31,035 nt of DNA from Chitinophagaceae bacterium (lineage in GTDB: Bacteria; Bacteroidota; Bacteroidia; Chitinophagales; Chitinophagaceae): NCBI GenBank assembly GCA_016786965.1, contig JAEUVL010000787.1, positions 1-31,035 on the forward strand, written 5' to 3'. The notes beneath the pieces are model-generated. The model worked only from the letters and a program-made list of their open reading frames with translations, did no database searches and was not told the DNA's origin. The position numbers and the translations under genes were made by a program. Shown in pieces: positions 23,843 through 30,489 of this stretch. How positions within the stretch are numbered: position 1 is the stretch's first letter; each line of letters starts with the position of its first letter.

Positions 23843-24628
23843 TTAATTCCTTCTTCCACCACCGCCTCTGCGGTCTCCACCACCTCTGCGATCATCCCGA
23901 CGGTCGCCACGGTTGTCATCCCTTCTTTCTCTTCTGTCACCAACTCCGCCACCTTCGTTCTTGCCACCTGCTATGAAATTCGGGTTCAGATCTCTTTTAG
24001 CCAGTACTTCACCTTTACATATCCATACCTTAATACCGATCTTACCGTACACGGTTTGTGCAAATACGTTTGCATAATCGATATCCATACGGAATGTGTG
24101 CAGTGGCACACGACCTTGCTTGAATTCTTCGCTACGGGCAATCTCTGCCCCGGCTAGACGACCACTCAATTTTATCTTAATACCCTCAGCACCCATACGA
24201 AGTGCAGAAGCAATGGCCATTTTGGTAGCTCTCTTGAAGTTGATCCGGTTTTCGATCTGGCGGGCAATAGTGTCTCCTACGATCATCGCATCCAGCTCAG
24301 GACGGCGAATCTCGAGGATATTGATCTGCACATCGTCTTTGCCAGTCAGCTTCTTCAGCTCTTCTTTAATACGGTCAACCTCACCACCACCTTTACCAAT
24401 GATGATACCAGGCTTAGAGGTATGAATGGTAATGATCAGTTTACCCAGCGTACGCTCAATAACAATTTTGGAAATACCGCCTTTGTTAATACGGGCATTC
24501 AGGTAAGTTCTGATTTTGTGATCCTCGATCAGTTTGCCAGCGTAATCTTTCTTGCTGCCGTACCAGTTAGATTCCCACCCACGGATGATACCTAACCTGT
24601 TACCAATCGGATTTGCTTTTTGACCCAT
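23843..24628 (-). CDS. rpsC: 30S ribosomal protein S3 (uS3) with long Arg/Gly/Asp tail
   Basis: 261 aa, longer than the about 230 aa of E. coli S3. MGQKANPIGNRLGIIRGWES is the standard start; the KH domain has the GKGGGEVDRIKEEL loop (variant GxxG), and the C-terminal domain has GRVPLHTFRMDIDYANV. Residues about 221-261 are a low-complexity tail rich in Arg, Asp and Gly (DRRDDRRGGGDRRGGGGRR). S3 lines the mRNA entry channel, so an RGG-like tail could add RNA contacts; that is inference. Confidence 0.96.
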   Translation of the reverse strand: MGQKANPIGNRLGIIRGWESNWYGSKKDYAGKLIEDHKIRTYLNARINKGGISKIVIERTLGKLIITIHTSKPGIIIGKGGGEVDRIKEELKKLTGKDDVQINILEIRRPELDAMIVGDTIARQIENRINFKRATKMAIASALRMGAEGIKIKLSGRLAGAEIARSEEFKQGRVPLHTFRMDIDYANVFAQTVYGKIGIKVWICKGEVLAKRDLNPNFIAGGKNEGGGVGDRRERRDDNRGDRRDDRRGGGDRRGGGGRRN

Positions 24629-24653
24629 GTTATTGGTTTATTAATTCGTTTTG

Positions 24654-24998
24654 TTATTTTGTTTCTTTTGTATCCACTATCACTGTTACATGGTTGCTGC
24701 GCTTACGCACACGGTATCCACGACCTTGCGGTGCAGGACGCATGCGCTTTAAAGACCTGGCACCATCCACAAATATTGTCTTTACCACCAGTTGACTCTC
24801 ATCGCCGCCTTCATTCTTCTGCTTCCAGTTATTGATAGCACTCAATACAAGTTTACGCAGAGGTACTGCAGGATGCTTAGGGTTATGTTCCAGCTCTGCC
24901 AATGCTTTCTCCACCTTCTGACCACGGATAAGATCAGCAAGTAAGCGCATTTTACGGGGCGATGTTGGGTAATTTCTCAGTTTAGCTACTGCTTCCAT
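24654..24998 (-). CDS. rplV: 50S ribosomal protein L22 (uL22)
   Basis: 114 aa. RNYPTSPRKMRLLADLIRG opens the protein and VDGARSLKRMRPAPQGRGYRVRKRSNHVTV includes the beta-hairpin loop that reaches into the exit tunnel, where macrolide resistance changes occur; no deletion is seen there. It precedes rpsC by 25 nt. Confidence 0.97.
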   Translation of the reverse strand: MEAVAKLRNYPTSPRKMRLLADLIRGQKVEKALAELEHNPKHPAVPLRKLVLSAINNWKQKNEGGDESQLVVKTIFVDGARSLKRMRPAPQGRGYRVRKRSNHVTVIVDTKETK

Positions 24999-25012
24999 TT
25001 TTTATCTGTTTG

Positions 25013-25085
25013 AGATTTAAGGTTTGAGGTTTAAGGTTATAAGCTACAACTGAACTTTTCACCTTTAAACTTCTAAACATTAAAC
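25013..25085. repeat. GGTTTAA-type spacer element, rpsS-rplV
   Basis: GATTTAAGGTTT and GAGGTTTAAGGTT on the left face CACCTTTAAACTTC and CATTAAAC on the right, so GTTTAAGG-type arms can pair with CCTTTAAAC-type arms. It shares CTTTAAACTTC (25063-25073) with the rpmC-rpsQ spacer. Confidence 0.45.
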
Positions 25086-25093
25086 TGTTTTAT

Positions 25094-25363
25094 TTATCCT
25101 TCTTTTTTAGAGTGTCCTTTGAACTGGCGTGTCGGTGCAAATTCACCAAGTTTATGCCCTACCATGAATTCTGTTACATAAACAGGGATGAATTTGTTGC
25201 CATTATGCACAGCAAAAGTGTGTCCTACAAAATCAGGTGAAATTGTAGACCGGCGGCTCCAGGTCTTAATTACACCTTTTTTGTTTTTGCCTTCGTTCAT
25301 AGCCATTACCTTATTCTCAAGATGTGTAGCTATGTAAGGACCTTTTTTAATCGAACGTGCCAT
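25094..25363 (-). CDS. rpsS: 30S ribosomal protein S19 (uS19)
   Basis: 89 aa. MARSIKKGPYIATHLENKV and the signature GHTFAVHNGNKFIPVYVTEFMVGHKLGEFAPTR are standard. S19 sits in the 30S head with S13 and takes part in a bridge to the 50S subunit. Confidence 0.97.
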   Translation of the reverse strand: MARSIKKGPYIATHLENKVMAMNEGKNKKGVIKTWSRRSTISPDFVGHTFAVHNGNKFIPVYVTEFMVGHKLGEFAPTRQFKGHSKKEG

Positions 25364-25369
25364 TTTATT

Positions 25370-25466
25370 AATTTGAAAATTTGAAATTGTGGAAATGTGA
25401 AAATGATTTCCACGATCAAAATTTTTATCTGTTAAGAGTAAACAAGAATCTAATTTTCACATTATC
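25370..25466. repeat. 97-nt intergenic stem-loop element, copy 2 (rplB-rpsS)
   Basis: Second copy of the element at 23728-23824, same orientation and length. AATGTGAAAAT (25394-25404) and ATTTTCACATT (25453-25463) give the same perfect 11-bp arms, while the loop sequence between 25431 and 25450 has diverged. That pattern suggests that the stem rather than the loop is conserved, although the arms also lie in the most similar parts. Confidence 0.8.
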
Positions 25467-25486
25467 CTGCTTACCCATTCGCTTAC

Positions 25487-26323
25487 TTATTTCGCCAGCT
25501 TACTTCCGTTCTTACGCTGGATGATCATCTTGTCGCTGCCTTTCCCTTTGGTTCTTGTTTTCAAACCTCTTGAGTACTGACCATTCCTGGAACGGGGCTG
25601 ACCACCGGAAGCTTTACCTTCACCACCACCCATCGGGTGGTCTACCGGGTTCATTGCCACACCACGGTTTCTTGGCTTGATACCTTTCCACCTGTTGCGG
25701 CCGGCTTTACCCATACTTTGAAGGAAGTGGTCGCTGTTGCTTACTACACCCACTGTAGCATAACAGTTTACCAAAACTTTCCTCAATTCACCGGAAGGCA
25801 TTTTCAGGATAGCATATTTTTCTTCTTTGTTGGTCAGCTGTGCAGAAGAACCAGCACTGCGGGCCAGCTTACCGCCCTGCCCAGGCTGCATTTCTATATT
25901 GTGCACATTAGTACCTAAAGGCATATTCTTCATGGGGAGCGCATTACCAACCTCAGGAGCCACATCAGCACCGCTCTCTACAGTAGCGCCGACTGTTAAT
26001 CCCTGGGGGGCAAGGATATAACGCTTTTCACCATCTGCATAATTCAGCAGGGCGATGAAAGCAGTCCTGTTCGGGTCATACTGAATCGATTCTACAGTAG
26101 CAACTCCCGCTTTATTTCGTTTGAAATCGATAATACGATATTTCTTCTTATGACCACCGCCTCTATAGCGCATGGATAAGTGACCAGAAGAGTTACGACC
26201 ACCAGTTCTTGGTTTCGCTTCTACCAGGCTCTTCTCAGGAACATTTGTAGTAACCTCAGCATACGCATTACCGATTCTCCAACGGGTGCCAGCTGTGATA
26301 GGTTTAAATTTTCTTAGTGCCAT
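25487..26323 (-). CDS. rplB: 50S ribosomal protein L2 (uL2)
   Basis: 278 aa. MALRKFKPITAGTRWR is the Bacteroidota start. The RNA-binding domain includes LSMRYRGGGHKKKYRIIDFKR, and the C-terminal block GVAMNPVDHPMGGGEGK contains the conserved His needed for peptidyl-transferase assembly. The spacer after it carries the second 97-nt element. Confidence 0.98.
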   Translation of the reverse strand: MALRKFKPITAGTRWRIGNAYAEVTTNVPEKSLVEAKPRTGGRNSSGHLSMRYRGGGHKKKYRIIDFKRNKAGVATVESIQYDPNRTAFIALLNYADGEKRYILAPQGLTVGATVESGADVAPEVGNALPMKNMPLGTNVHNIEMQPGQGGKLARSAGSSAQLTNKEEKYAILKMPSGELRKVLVNCYATVGVVSNSDHFLQSMGKAGRNRWKGIKPRNRGVAMNPVDHPMGGGEGKASGGQPRSRNGQYSRGLKTRTKGKGSDKMIIQRKNGSKLAK

Positions 26324-26416
26324 CTTTTAAATTCCAATTTTTAATAATCATTGCAACACTTCGCGGCGGTTGATTGCCATTCTTGCTGCTCTCCTATTCG
26401 GAAAGCTGTCAGGAGA

Positions 26417-26716
26417 TTAAATATTCGAATACAAATCGATATTCTCTCCTTCTGCCACTGTTACAAATGCTTTTTTATACGCAGGCTTGCGGCCTGAGAT
26501 TACACCAGCTTTTGTAAAGCGGCTTTTATTTTTACCGGGAACCACGGCTGTATTAACACCAGTTACAGTAACACCGTAAAAGCTCTCAATAGCCTTTTTG
26601 ATTTCCAGTTTATTTGCTTTCTTAGCCACTTTGAAAGCATAGCGGCGCAGTTTATCCTGCTGAGCATTTGCTTTTTCGGTCAAAATGGGTTTTATCAGTA
26701 CTTCTGAAAGTTTCAT
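26417..26716 (-). CDS. rplW: 50S ribosomal protein L23 (uL23)
   Basis: 99 aa. It begins KLSEVLIKPILTEKA, followed by YAFKVAKKANKLEIKKAIESFYGVTVTGVNTAVVPGK, the L23 core that docks trigger factor and SRP at the exit tunnel. It follows rplD by 25 nt; a TCTCCT/AGGAGA pairing (26390-26395, 26411-26416) lies just past its stop codon. Confidence 0.96.
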   Translation of the reverse strand: MKLSEVLIKPILTEKANAQQDKLRRYAFKVAKKANKLEIKKAIESFYGVTVTGVNTAVVPGKNKSRFTKAGVISGRKPAYKKAFVTVAEGENIDLYSNI

Positions 26717-26741
26717 TGCTTCCTCTTTAGAATGTTTTTAA

Positions 26742-27377
26742 TTAGGCTTCTGCTTTTTCGTCGTCTGAAAAGATCTTGGCGGCACTCTCTGTCAATACCA
26801 GCACTTCAGAATTCACGATGTCGTATGTATTGATATCGCTCAGCAATACACCCAGAACAGAAGGGATATTGCGAATAGACAACTGTACATTTTCATTATT
26901 CTCAGGCATGATGAACATTGCTTTTTTATCTGCAACTTTCAGGTTACCCATGATATCTACAAAAGACTTTGTCTTAGGAGTATCCATAGTGATATCTTCT
27001 ACCACCACGATCGCATTATCCTTTGCTTTATAGCTTAATGCAGATATCTTGGCGAGGTCTTTCACCTTGCGGTTCAATTTGATATCATACGAGTGCGGCT
27101 TAGGACCGAAGATGGTACCACCACCTTTGTATAAAGGGTTGCGGATATTACCCTTACGGCTTCCACCAGTACCTTTCTGACGGTGCAGTTTCTTACTGGC
27201 ACCCTGTACTTCGGCACGGGTCTTTACTTTGTGTGTACCCTGACGCTGAGCGGCGAGGTATTGTTTTACAGCCAGGTAGATTACGTGGTTATTAGGTTCT
27301 GCACCAAATATCTCTTCTGGCAGTTCCACCGTTCTACCGGTTGCTATTCCTTTGCTATTTAAAACTTCAACTTGCAT
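26742..27377 (-). CDS. rplD: 50S ribosomal protein L4 (uL4)
   Basis: 211 aa. The tunnel loop is recognisable from KLHRQKGTGGSRKGNIRNPLYKGGGTIFGPKPHSY. L4 lines the exit tunnel and in E. coli also represses the S10 operon by acting on its leader. That makes the structured region ahead of rplC in this window a candidate target, by inference only. Confidence 0.97.
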   Translation of the reverse strand: MQVEVLNSKGIATGRTVELPEEIFGAEPNNHVIYLAVKQYLAAQRQGTHKVKTRAEVQGASKKLHRQKGTGGSRKGNIRNPLYKGGGTIFGPKPHSYDIKLNRKVKDLAKISALSYKAKDNAIVVVEDITMDTPKTKSFVDIMGNLKVADKKAMFIMPENNENVQLSIRNIPSVLGVLLSDINTYDIVNSEVLVLTESAAKIFSDDEKAEA

Positions 27378-27391
27378 TTTGTATGTTTTGC

Positions 27392-27426
27392 GGCATGATT
27401 TCTCTTTTCAGGAGATAAGACATGCC
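27392..27426 (-). promoter_or_regulatory. Hairpin in rplC-rplD spacer
   Basis: GGCATG (27392-27397) pairs with CATGCC (27421-27426), and inside it TCTC (27401-27404) with GAGA (27412-27415). It lies in the 55-nt gap ahead of rplD. No U tract follows on the minus strand. Confidence 0.4.
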
Positions 27427-27432
27427 TTGTCT

Positions 27433-28050
27433 TTACTTCTGGATTAATACAATCGAACCGTTATGACCTGGTACAGAACCACTGACAAGGATATAATTCT
27501 TATCAGCGAATATCTTGATCACTTTCAGGCCCTTCAGTTTTACACGATCAGTACCTGTATGACCGGCCATTTTCATGCCTTTCATAACACGGCTGGCGTC
27601 GGAAGAGTTACCAAGTGAACCGGGAGCTCTCTGACGGTCGTGCTGACCGTGTGATTGCTGTCCCACACCATGGAAACCGTGGCGCTTTACAACACCCTGG
27701 AAACCTTTACCTTTTGTAGTACCAACTACTTCCACAGTTTCGCCTTCTGCGAAAATGTCAACTGAAATAGTTTCACCAATATTTTTTTCGATTGAGAAAT
27801 CTCTGAACTCTTTAGAGAATTTTTTTGGAGCGGTTTGCGCTTTTGCGAAGTGGTTCTTTTCTGCCAGAGTGGCATTCTTTTCTTTCTTTTCACCAAAAGA
27901 AAGTTGGAGAGCATTGTATCCGTCAGACTCTTTTGTCTTTACCTGTGTTACCACACAGGGGCCGGCTTCAATGATAGTACAGGCTGTTTGCTTACCTGCG
28001 GGGTCGAATACACTGGTCATCCCGATTTTTTTCCCAATAATACCTTTCAT
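27433..28050 (-). CDS. rplC: 50S ribosomal protein L3 (uL3)
   Basis: 205 aa. MKGIIGKKIGMTSVFD is the conserved start, and FQGVVKRHGFHGVGQQSHGQHDRQRAPGSLGNSSDASRV is the loop reaching the peptidyl-transferase centre; it contains the Gln in GVGQQSHG, a position methylated in some bacteria. Preceded by an unusually long 281-nt spacer after rpsJ. Confidence 0.97.
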   Translation of the reverse strand: MKGIIGKKIGMTSVFDPAGKQTACTIIEAGPCVVTQVKTKESDGYNALQLSFGEKKEKNATLAEKNHFAKAQTAPKKFSKEFRDFSIEKNIGETISVDIFAEGETVEVVGTTKGKGFQGVVKRHGFHGVGQQSHGQHDRQRAPGSLGNSSDASRVMKGMKMAGHTGTDRVKLKGLKVIKIFADKNYILVSGSVPGHNGSIVLIQK

Positions 28051-28331
28051 GTTTGTTCAATTTATGCCTGCAGGATTATTGGGACATACCATGGCTAGCT
28101 TTTACGCTAACCACATCGGTTCGTGGGGAACACGAACCGGGGCGTCAATCCCCGTTTGCCACCGACCTTTTCCTTTATGGGGAAGTACCGGTAGTAAACA
28201 AACCCTGAATGGCTTGTTTTATGTTTATCAGCCAGAGCTCTTTTCTCCTAACAAGGTCAGGATTGAGAGGTAGCAAAATTTTGTATCAATTTATAAGAAC
28301 TAATTCCGTGTTCCCTTGCGGGCCCGGAGTA
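28051..28331 (-). promoter_or_regulatory. Structured 281-nt spacer between rpsJ and rplC, candidate leader RNA
   Basis: No gene is seen in either strand. In transcript order the hairpins are: 28238-28269 (CTCT/AGAG plus TCCT/AGGA); 28196-28219 (9 bp, one G-U); 28138-28154 (CGGGG/CCCCG); 28117-28139 (CGGTTCGTG/CACGAACCG, 9 perfect bp, loop GGGAA); and 28093-28112 (GGCTAGC/GCTAACC, one mismatch). The third and fourth share two bases, so they compete at their edges. None is followed by a U tract. No TAnnTTTG promoter was found in the spacer. Confidence 0.5.
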
Positions 28332-28637
28332 CTACGCTTTGATCTCTACTTCCACACCACTGGGCAGATCCAGTTTGCTCAACGCATCCACTGTACGGCT
28401 TGAAGACGTGTAAATATCCAGCAAACGCTTGTGCGTGGCTAACTGGAACTGTTCACGGCTCTTCTTATTTACGTGCGGGGAACGCAAAACTGTAAATATT
28501 TTCCGGCGGGTTGGCAGGGGAATTGGACCTGTAACCACTGCTCCGGTACTGCGTACTGTTTTTACGATCTTTTCTGCTGATTTATCTACCAGGTTATGAT
28601 CGTAAGACTGTAATTTGATTCTGATTCGCTGCGACAT
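28332..28637 (-). CDS. rpsJ: 30S ribosomal protein S10 (uS10)
   Basis: 101 aa from the ATG at 28637 (MSQRIRIKLQSYDHNLVDKSAEKIV); an upstream start at 28670 would fall within the -7 promoter box. TGPIPLPTRRKIFTVLRSPHVNKKSREQF is the S10 signature. It is the first gene of the cluster; rpsL, rpsG and fusA, often found just upstream, are absent here. S10 is also NusE, a partner of NusB and NusG in antitermination. Confidence 0.97.
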   Translation of the reverse strand: MSQRIRIKLQSYDHNLVDKSAEKIVKTVRSTGAVVTGPIPLPTRRKIFTVLRSPHVNKKSREQFQLATHKRLLDIYTSSSRTVDALSKLDLPSGVEVEIKA

Positions 28638-28667
28638 GTGTGAATACCCAATTTTCTTTTGGGAGTG

Positions 28668-28699
28668 CAAAGGTAGGGGCGGGAGTCATACCTTCCAAA
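28668..28699 (-). promoter_or_regulatory. Promoter of the S10-spc ribosomal protein cluster
   Basis: On the minus strand TTTG (28696-28699) is followed after exactly 20 nt by TACCTTTG (28668-28675), a full match to the Bacteroidota housekeeping consensus. The rpsJ start codon is 30 nt downstream of the -7 box. CCCAA/TTGGG (28647-28651 and 28659-28663) could form a small hairpin in the leader. Confidence 0.85.
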
Positions 28700-28790
28700 T
28701 AGTTGGGAAAGAATTTTCTACGTTGTGGACAAACTTGTTATTCCATTTCTGAAATGTTGCTATCATCCTGATTGTCAATTTATCAGCTAC

Positions 28791-28820
28791 AAAAAATAAG
28801 GACCCATTGCTGAGTCCTTA
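28791..28820 (-). terminator. Intrinsic terminator downstream of the EEP-family gene
   Basis: TAAGGAC (28797-28803) pairs with GTCCTTA (28814-28820), with a CA/TG extension past one mismatch. On the minus strand the stem is followed by TTTTTT (28791-28796). It lies about 200 nt past the upstream gene's stop codon and insulates the ribosomal promoter. Confidence 0.8.
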
Positions 28821-28848
28821 ACCCTTAGAACATTGTGTTTTTCATAAA

Positions 28849-29010
28849 TCAGCCAGACGGCCAACGAAGAATCTTAAAAACGGAGAAAACTTCGACGGTA
28901 TGTCTTGCAAACACAATGCCACATATGAGCTTATGGTAATTGATCTGGATTAAGTAATTCCCTTGTTTTACCAAAGTCTCTGAAGCTTTATTCCATTTCT
29001 CAGCTAAAAG
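28849..29010 (-). pseudogene. Possible remnant of a HigB/RelE-type toxin gene
   Basis: Between the EEP gene and its terminator a 53-codon open stretch has no start codon. It encodes GNYLIQINYHKL followed by GIVFARHTVEVF, which loosely resembles the C-terminal strands of HigB-type toxins (a Tyr-rich beta strand, INY, then IVFxR and a His). It is bounded upstream by stop codons in the same frame, and no antitoxin gene is present. The similarity is weak and could be chance. The rest of the 346-base gap (28671-29016) holds only the promoter and terminator listed. Confidence 0.2.
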
Positions 29011-29016
29011 TCAAGA

Positions 29017-30075
29017 TCATTGTGCCGATTTCTTTATATACTCGAGGTAGCTATCCGCCAGGTCCGTTTTCATCTCGATCCAGAGTGGCAGATGGTCACT
29101 CATCTGGTACGACCGAAAATCTGTAAAATCCTTCTTCGCCAGCTTTTTACCGTAGTGGGCCTCAATGCGTTCCTGGTACTGCGAAAAGTCATTAAACACT
29201 GTATCGTACAGGTTATATACACCGGCCGCACTAAACTTGATGTTATTGTACTTGCTATAGTACAGTATCTGATCATAAATCTTCGTTTGCAGTTGGTTGC
29301 TGCCGGGTAGATTGCCATTCAAGATAGAATCTGGTATTGCAAACCGTGCAGAAGTGGCCGCCTTATAGGTATCTGATTTGGTATCCTCGATATTGAAGTC
29401 TCCCAAAATGAACATATTATCAGCCTCATTCTTTCCCTTGTCATTTATATAAAAATCAGAGAAATACTTTACTATCTGGCCAATCTCCTCTACCCTCTTC
29501 TTGTATTTAGCGCCGCTTTTCACATCATCTCCATAGTAAATATGCACGGTGGCTATATCAAACTTTATCCAACCCGACTGGAAGCGGATCACATACGGCG
29601 CACGGGCAAACTGATCTTGCTGTTTTGTTGTTTTTGGTAAAATAACCTGGCCTGCTATATTCTTGAAGGATACGGTTCGCTTATCGTACAGAAAAGCCAG
29701 CCTTTCGCTATTTCCAGATTTCCCCTGGGTAACTATGCTTACATGCACACCATAATCCTCTCCCAATATATTAAGCATTTGATTAAACTCTGCCATATCT
29801 GTTCTCACCTCCTGTATGGCAATCAGGTCAAATCTTGATATGATCTCAGCAATATAATATAACGACTCTGTCATCCGGCCATTATATTTGGTATTTCCAA
29901 ATTCCCGAATGTTCCAGGTCCCCAGTACAAGGTTCCCAGTGAGTTTTTTGTCAGGGATCTCTTTATCTAAAGAAGCCCTGAGAGCCAGGATGTTATTAAT
30001 AACAGCATCACGGGCTATCTTATCTTCGATGAATAGCAAAGACTTATTTTTAGGACGCAGGTAGAAGTAGTTCAT
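29017..30075 (-). CDS. Endonuclease/exonuclease/phosphatase-family protein
   Basis: 352 aa with the EEP fold. GTWNIREFG gives the first Asn ligand, AIQEVR the metal-binding Glu, ILGDFNIED the Asp/Asn pair and MSDHLPLWIE the catalytic Asp-His, so all the key residues are present. It could act on DNA, RNA or a phosphorylated small molecule; the residues do not decide. No signal peptide or membrane segment is seen. It stands alone, with a candidate promoter (ATTG-N20-TAAATTTA at 30133-30164) upstream and a terminator downstream. Confidence 0.82.
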   Translation of the reverse strand: MNYFYLRPKNKSLLFIEDKIARDAVINNILALRASLDKEIPDKKLTGNLVLGTWNIREFGNTKYNGRMTESLYYIAEIISRFDLIAIQEVRTDMAEFNQMLNILGEDYGVHVSIVTQGKSGNSERLAFLYDKRTVSFKNIAGQVILPKTTKQQDQFARAPYVIRFQSGWIKFDIATVHIYYGDDVKSGAKYKKRVEEIGQIVKYFSDFYINDKGKNEADNMFILGDFNIEDTKSDTYKAATSARFAIPDSILNGNLPGSNQLQTKIYDQILYYSKYNNIKFSAAGVYNLYDTVFNDFSQYQERIEAHYGKKLAKKDFTDFRSYQMSDHLPLWIEMKTDLADSYLEYIKKSAQ

Positions 30076-30132
30076 AATATAGTTTTGGTATTTAGTAAAT
30101 ACAATTGCTTGTTTTCTGATTTTTTTGCAATC

Positions 30133-30164
30133 TAAATTTACGTCTGCGTCACGCCGCTTCCAAT
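30133..30164 (-). promoter_or_regulatory. Candidate promoter of the EEP-family gene
   Basis: On the minus strand ATTG (30161-30164) precedes TAAATTTA (30133-30140) by 20 nt. Each box differs from TTTG and TAnnTTTG at one base; the spacing is ideal. Confidence 0.35.
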
Positions 30165-30167
30165 ACT

Positions 30168-30217
30168 AAAAAAAGGGTATTTTTATAAGTGCCGTAAATT
30201 CTACGATACCTTTTTTT
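30168..30217. terminator. Bidirectional terminator-like inverted repeat
   Basis: AAAAAAAGGGTAT (30168-30180) faces ATACCTTTTTTT (30206-30217), complementary except for one bulged G, around a 25-nt loop. Both strands end in a T tract, but the T tracts are part of the stem and the GC content of the stem is low, so termination strength is doubtful. Confidence 0.4.
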
Positions 30218-30289
30218 CCTTACCATTCTTCCTCTTTTCACGGTAGTTCCATTCTCACCATACTCTTTATTCCTTTTTCCCCTCACGTT

Positions 30290-30377
30290 CCCATATAGAT
30301 AAGCCGGTGATAAGCCGGTGATAAGTCGATGATAAGCCGGTGATAAGCCGGTATATAAGAAGCGGCTTATCTATGGG
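30290..30377. repeat. Tandem 11-nt repeat array enclosed by an inverted repeat
   Basis: Five head-to-tail units of GATAAGCCGGT fill 30298-30352 exactly; units 1, 2, 4 and 5 are identical and unit 3 is GATAAGTCGAT. The left edge reads CCCATATAGATAAGCC (30290-30305) and the right edge GGCTTATCTATGGG (30364-30377), which are complementary apart from one extra TA. The array lies 112 nt before the start of the next plus-strand gene. Apart from this array, the inverted repeat at 30168 and a weak promoter, nothing is seen in the 414-base gap 30076-30489. Confidence 0.85.
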
Positions 30378-30489
30378 TCATCTGCGTTTCATTTCCCTTT
30401 TATCCGGGTCTTAAAACCCTGTTAATACCTGAACTGCAAGCAGCCAATCTTATACTTCAAGGTCTGGTAGGATAAAATATTCTTACCCT

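Noticed and set aside
28117..28139. Strong hairpin as a tRNA arm or intrinsic terminator
   Set aside because: No acceptor, D or anticodon arms surround it, and no U tract follows on either strand.
30290..30377. Possible CRISPR array
   Set aside because: Units are 11 nt and directly abutting with no spacers, and no cas genes are present.
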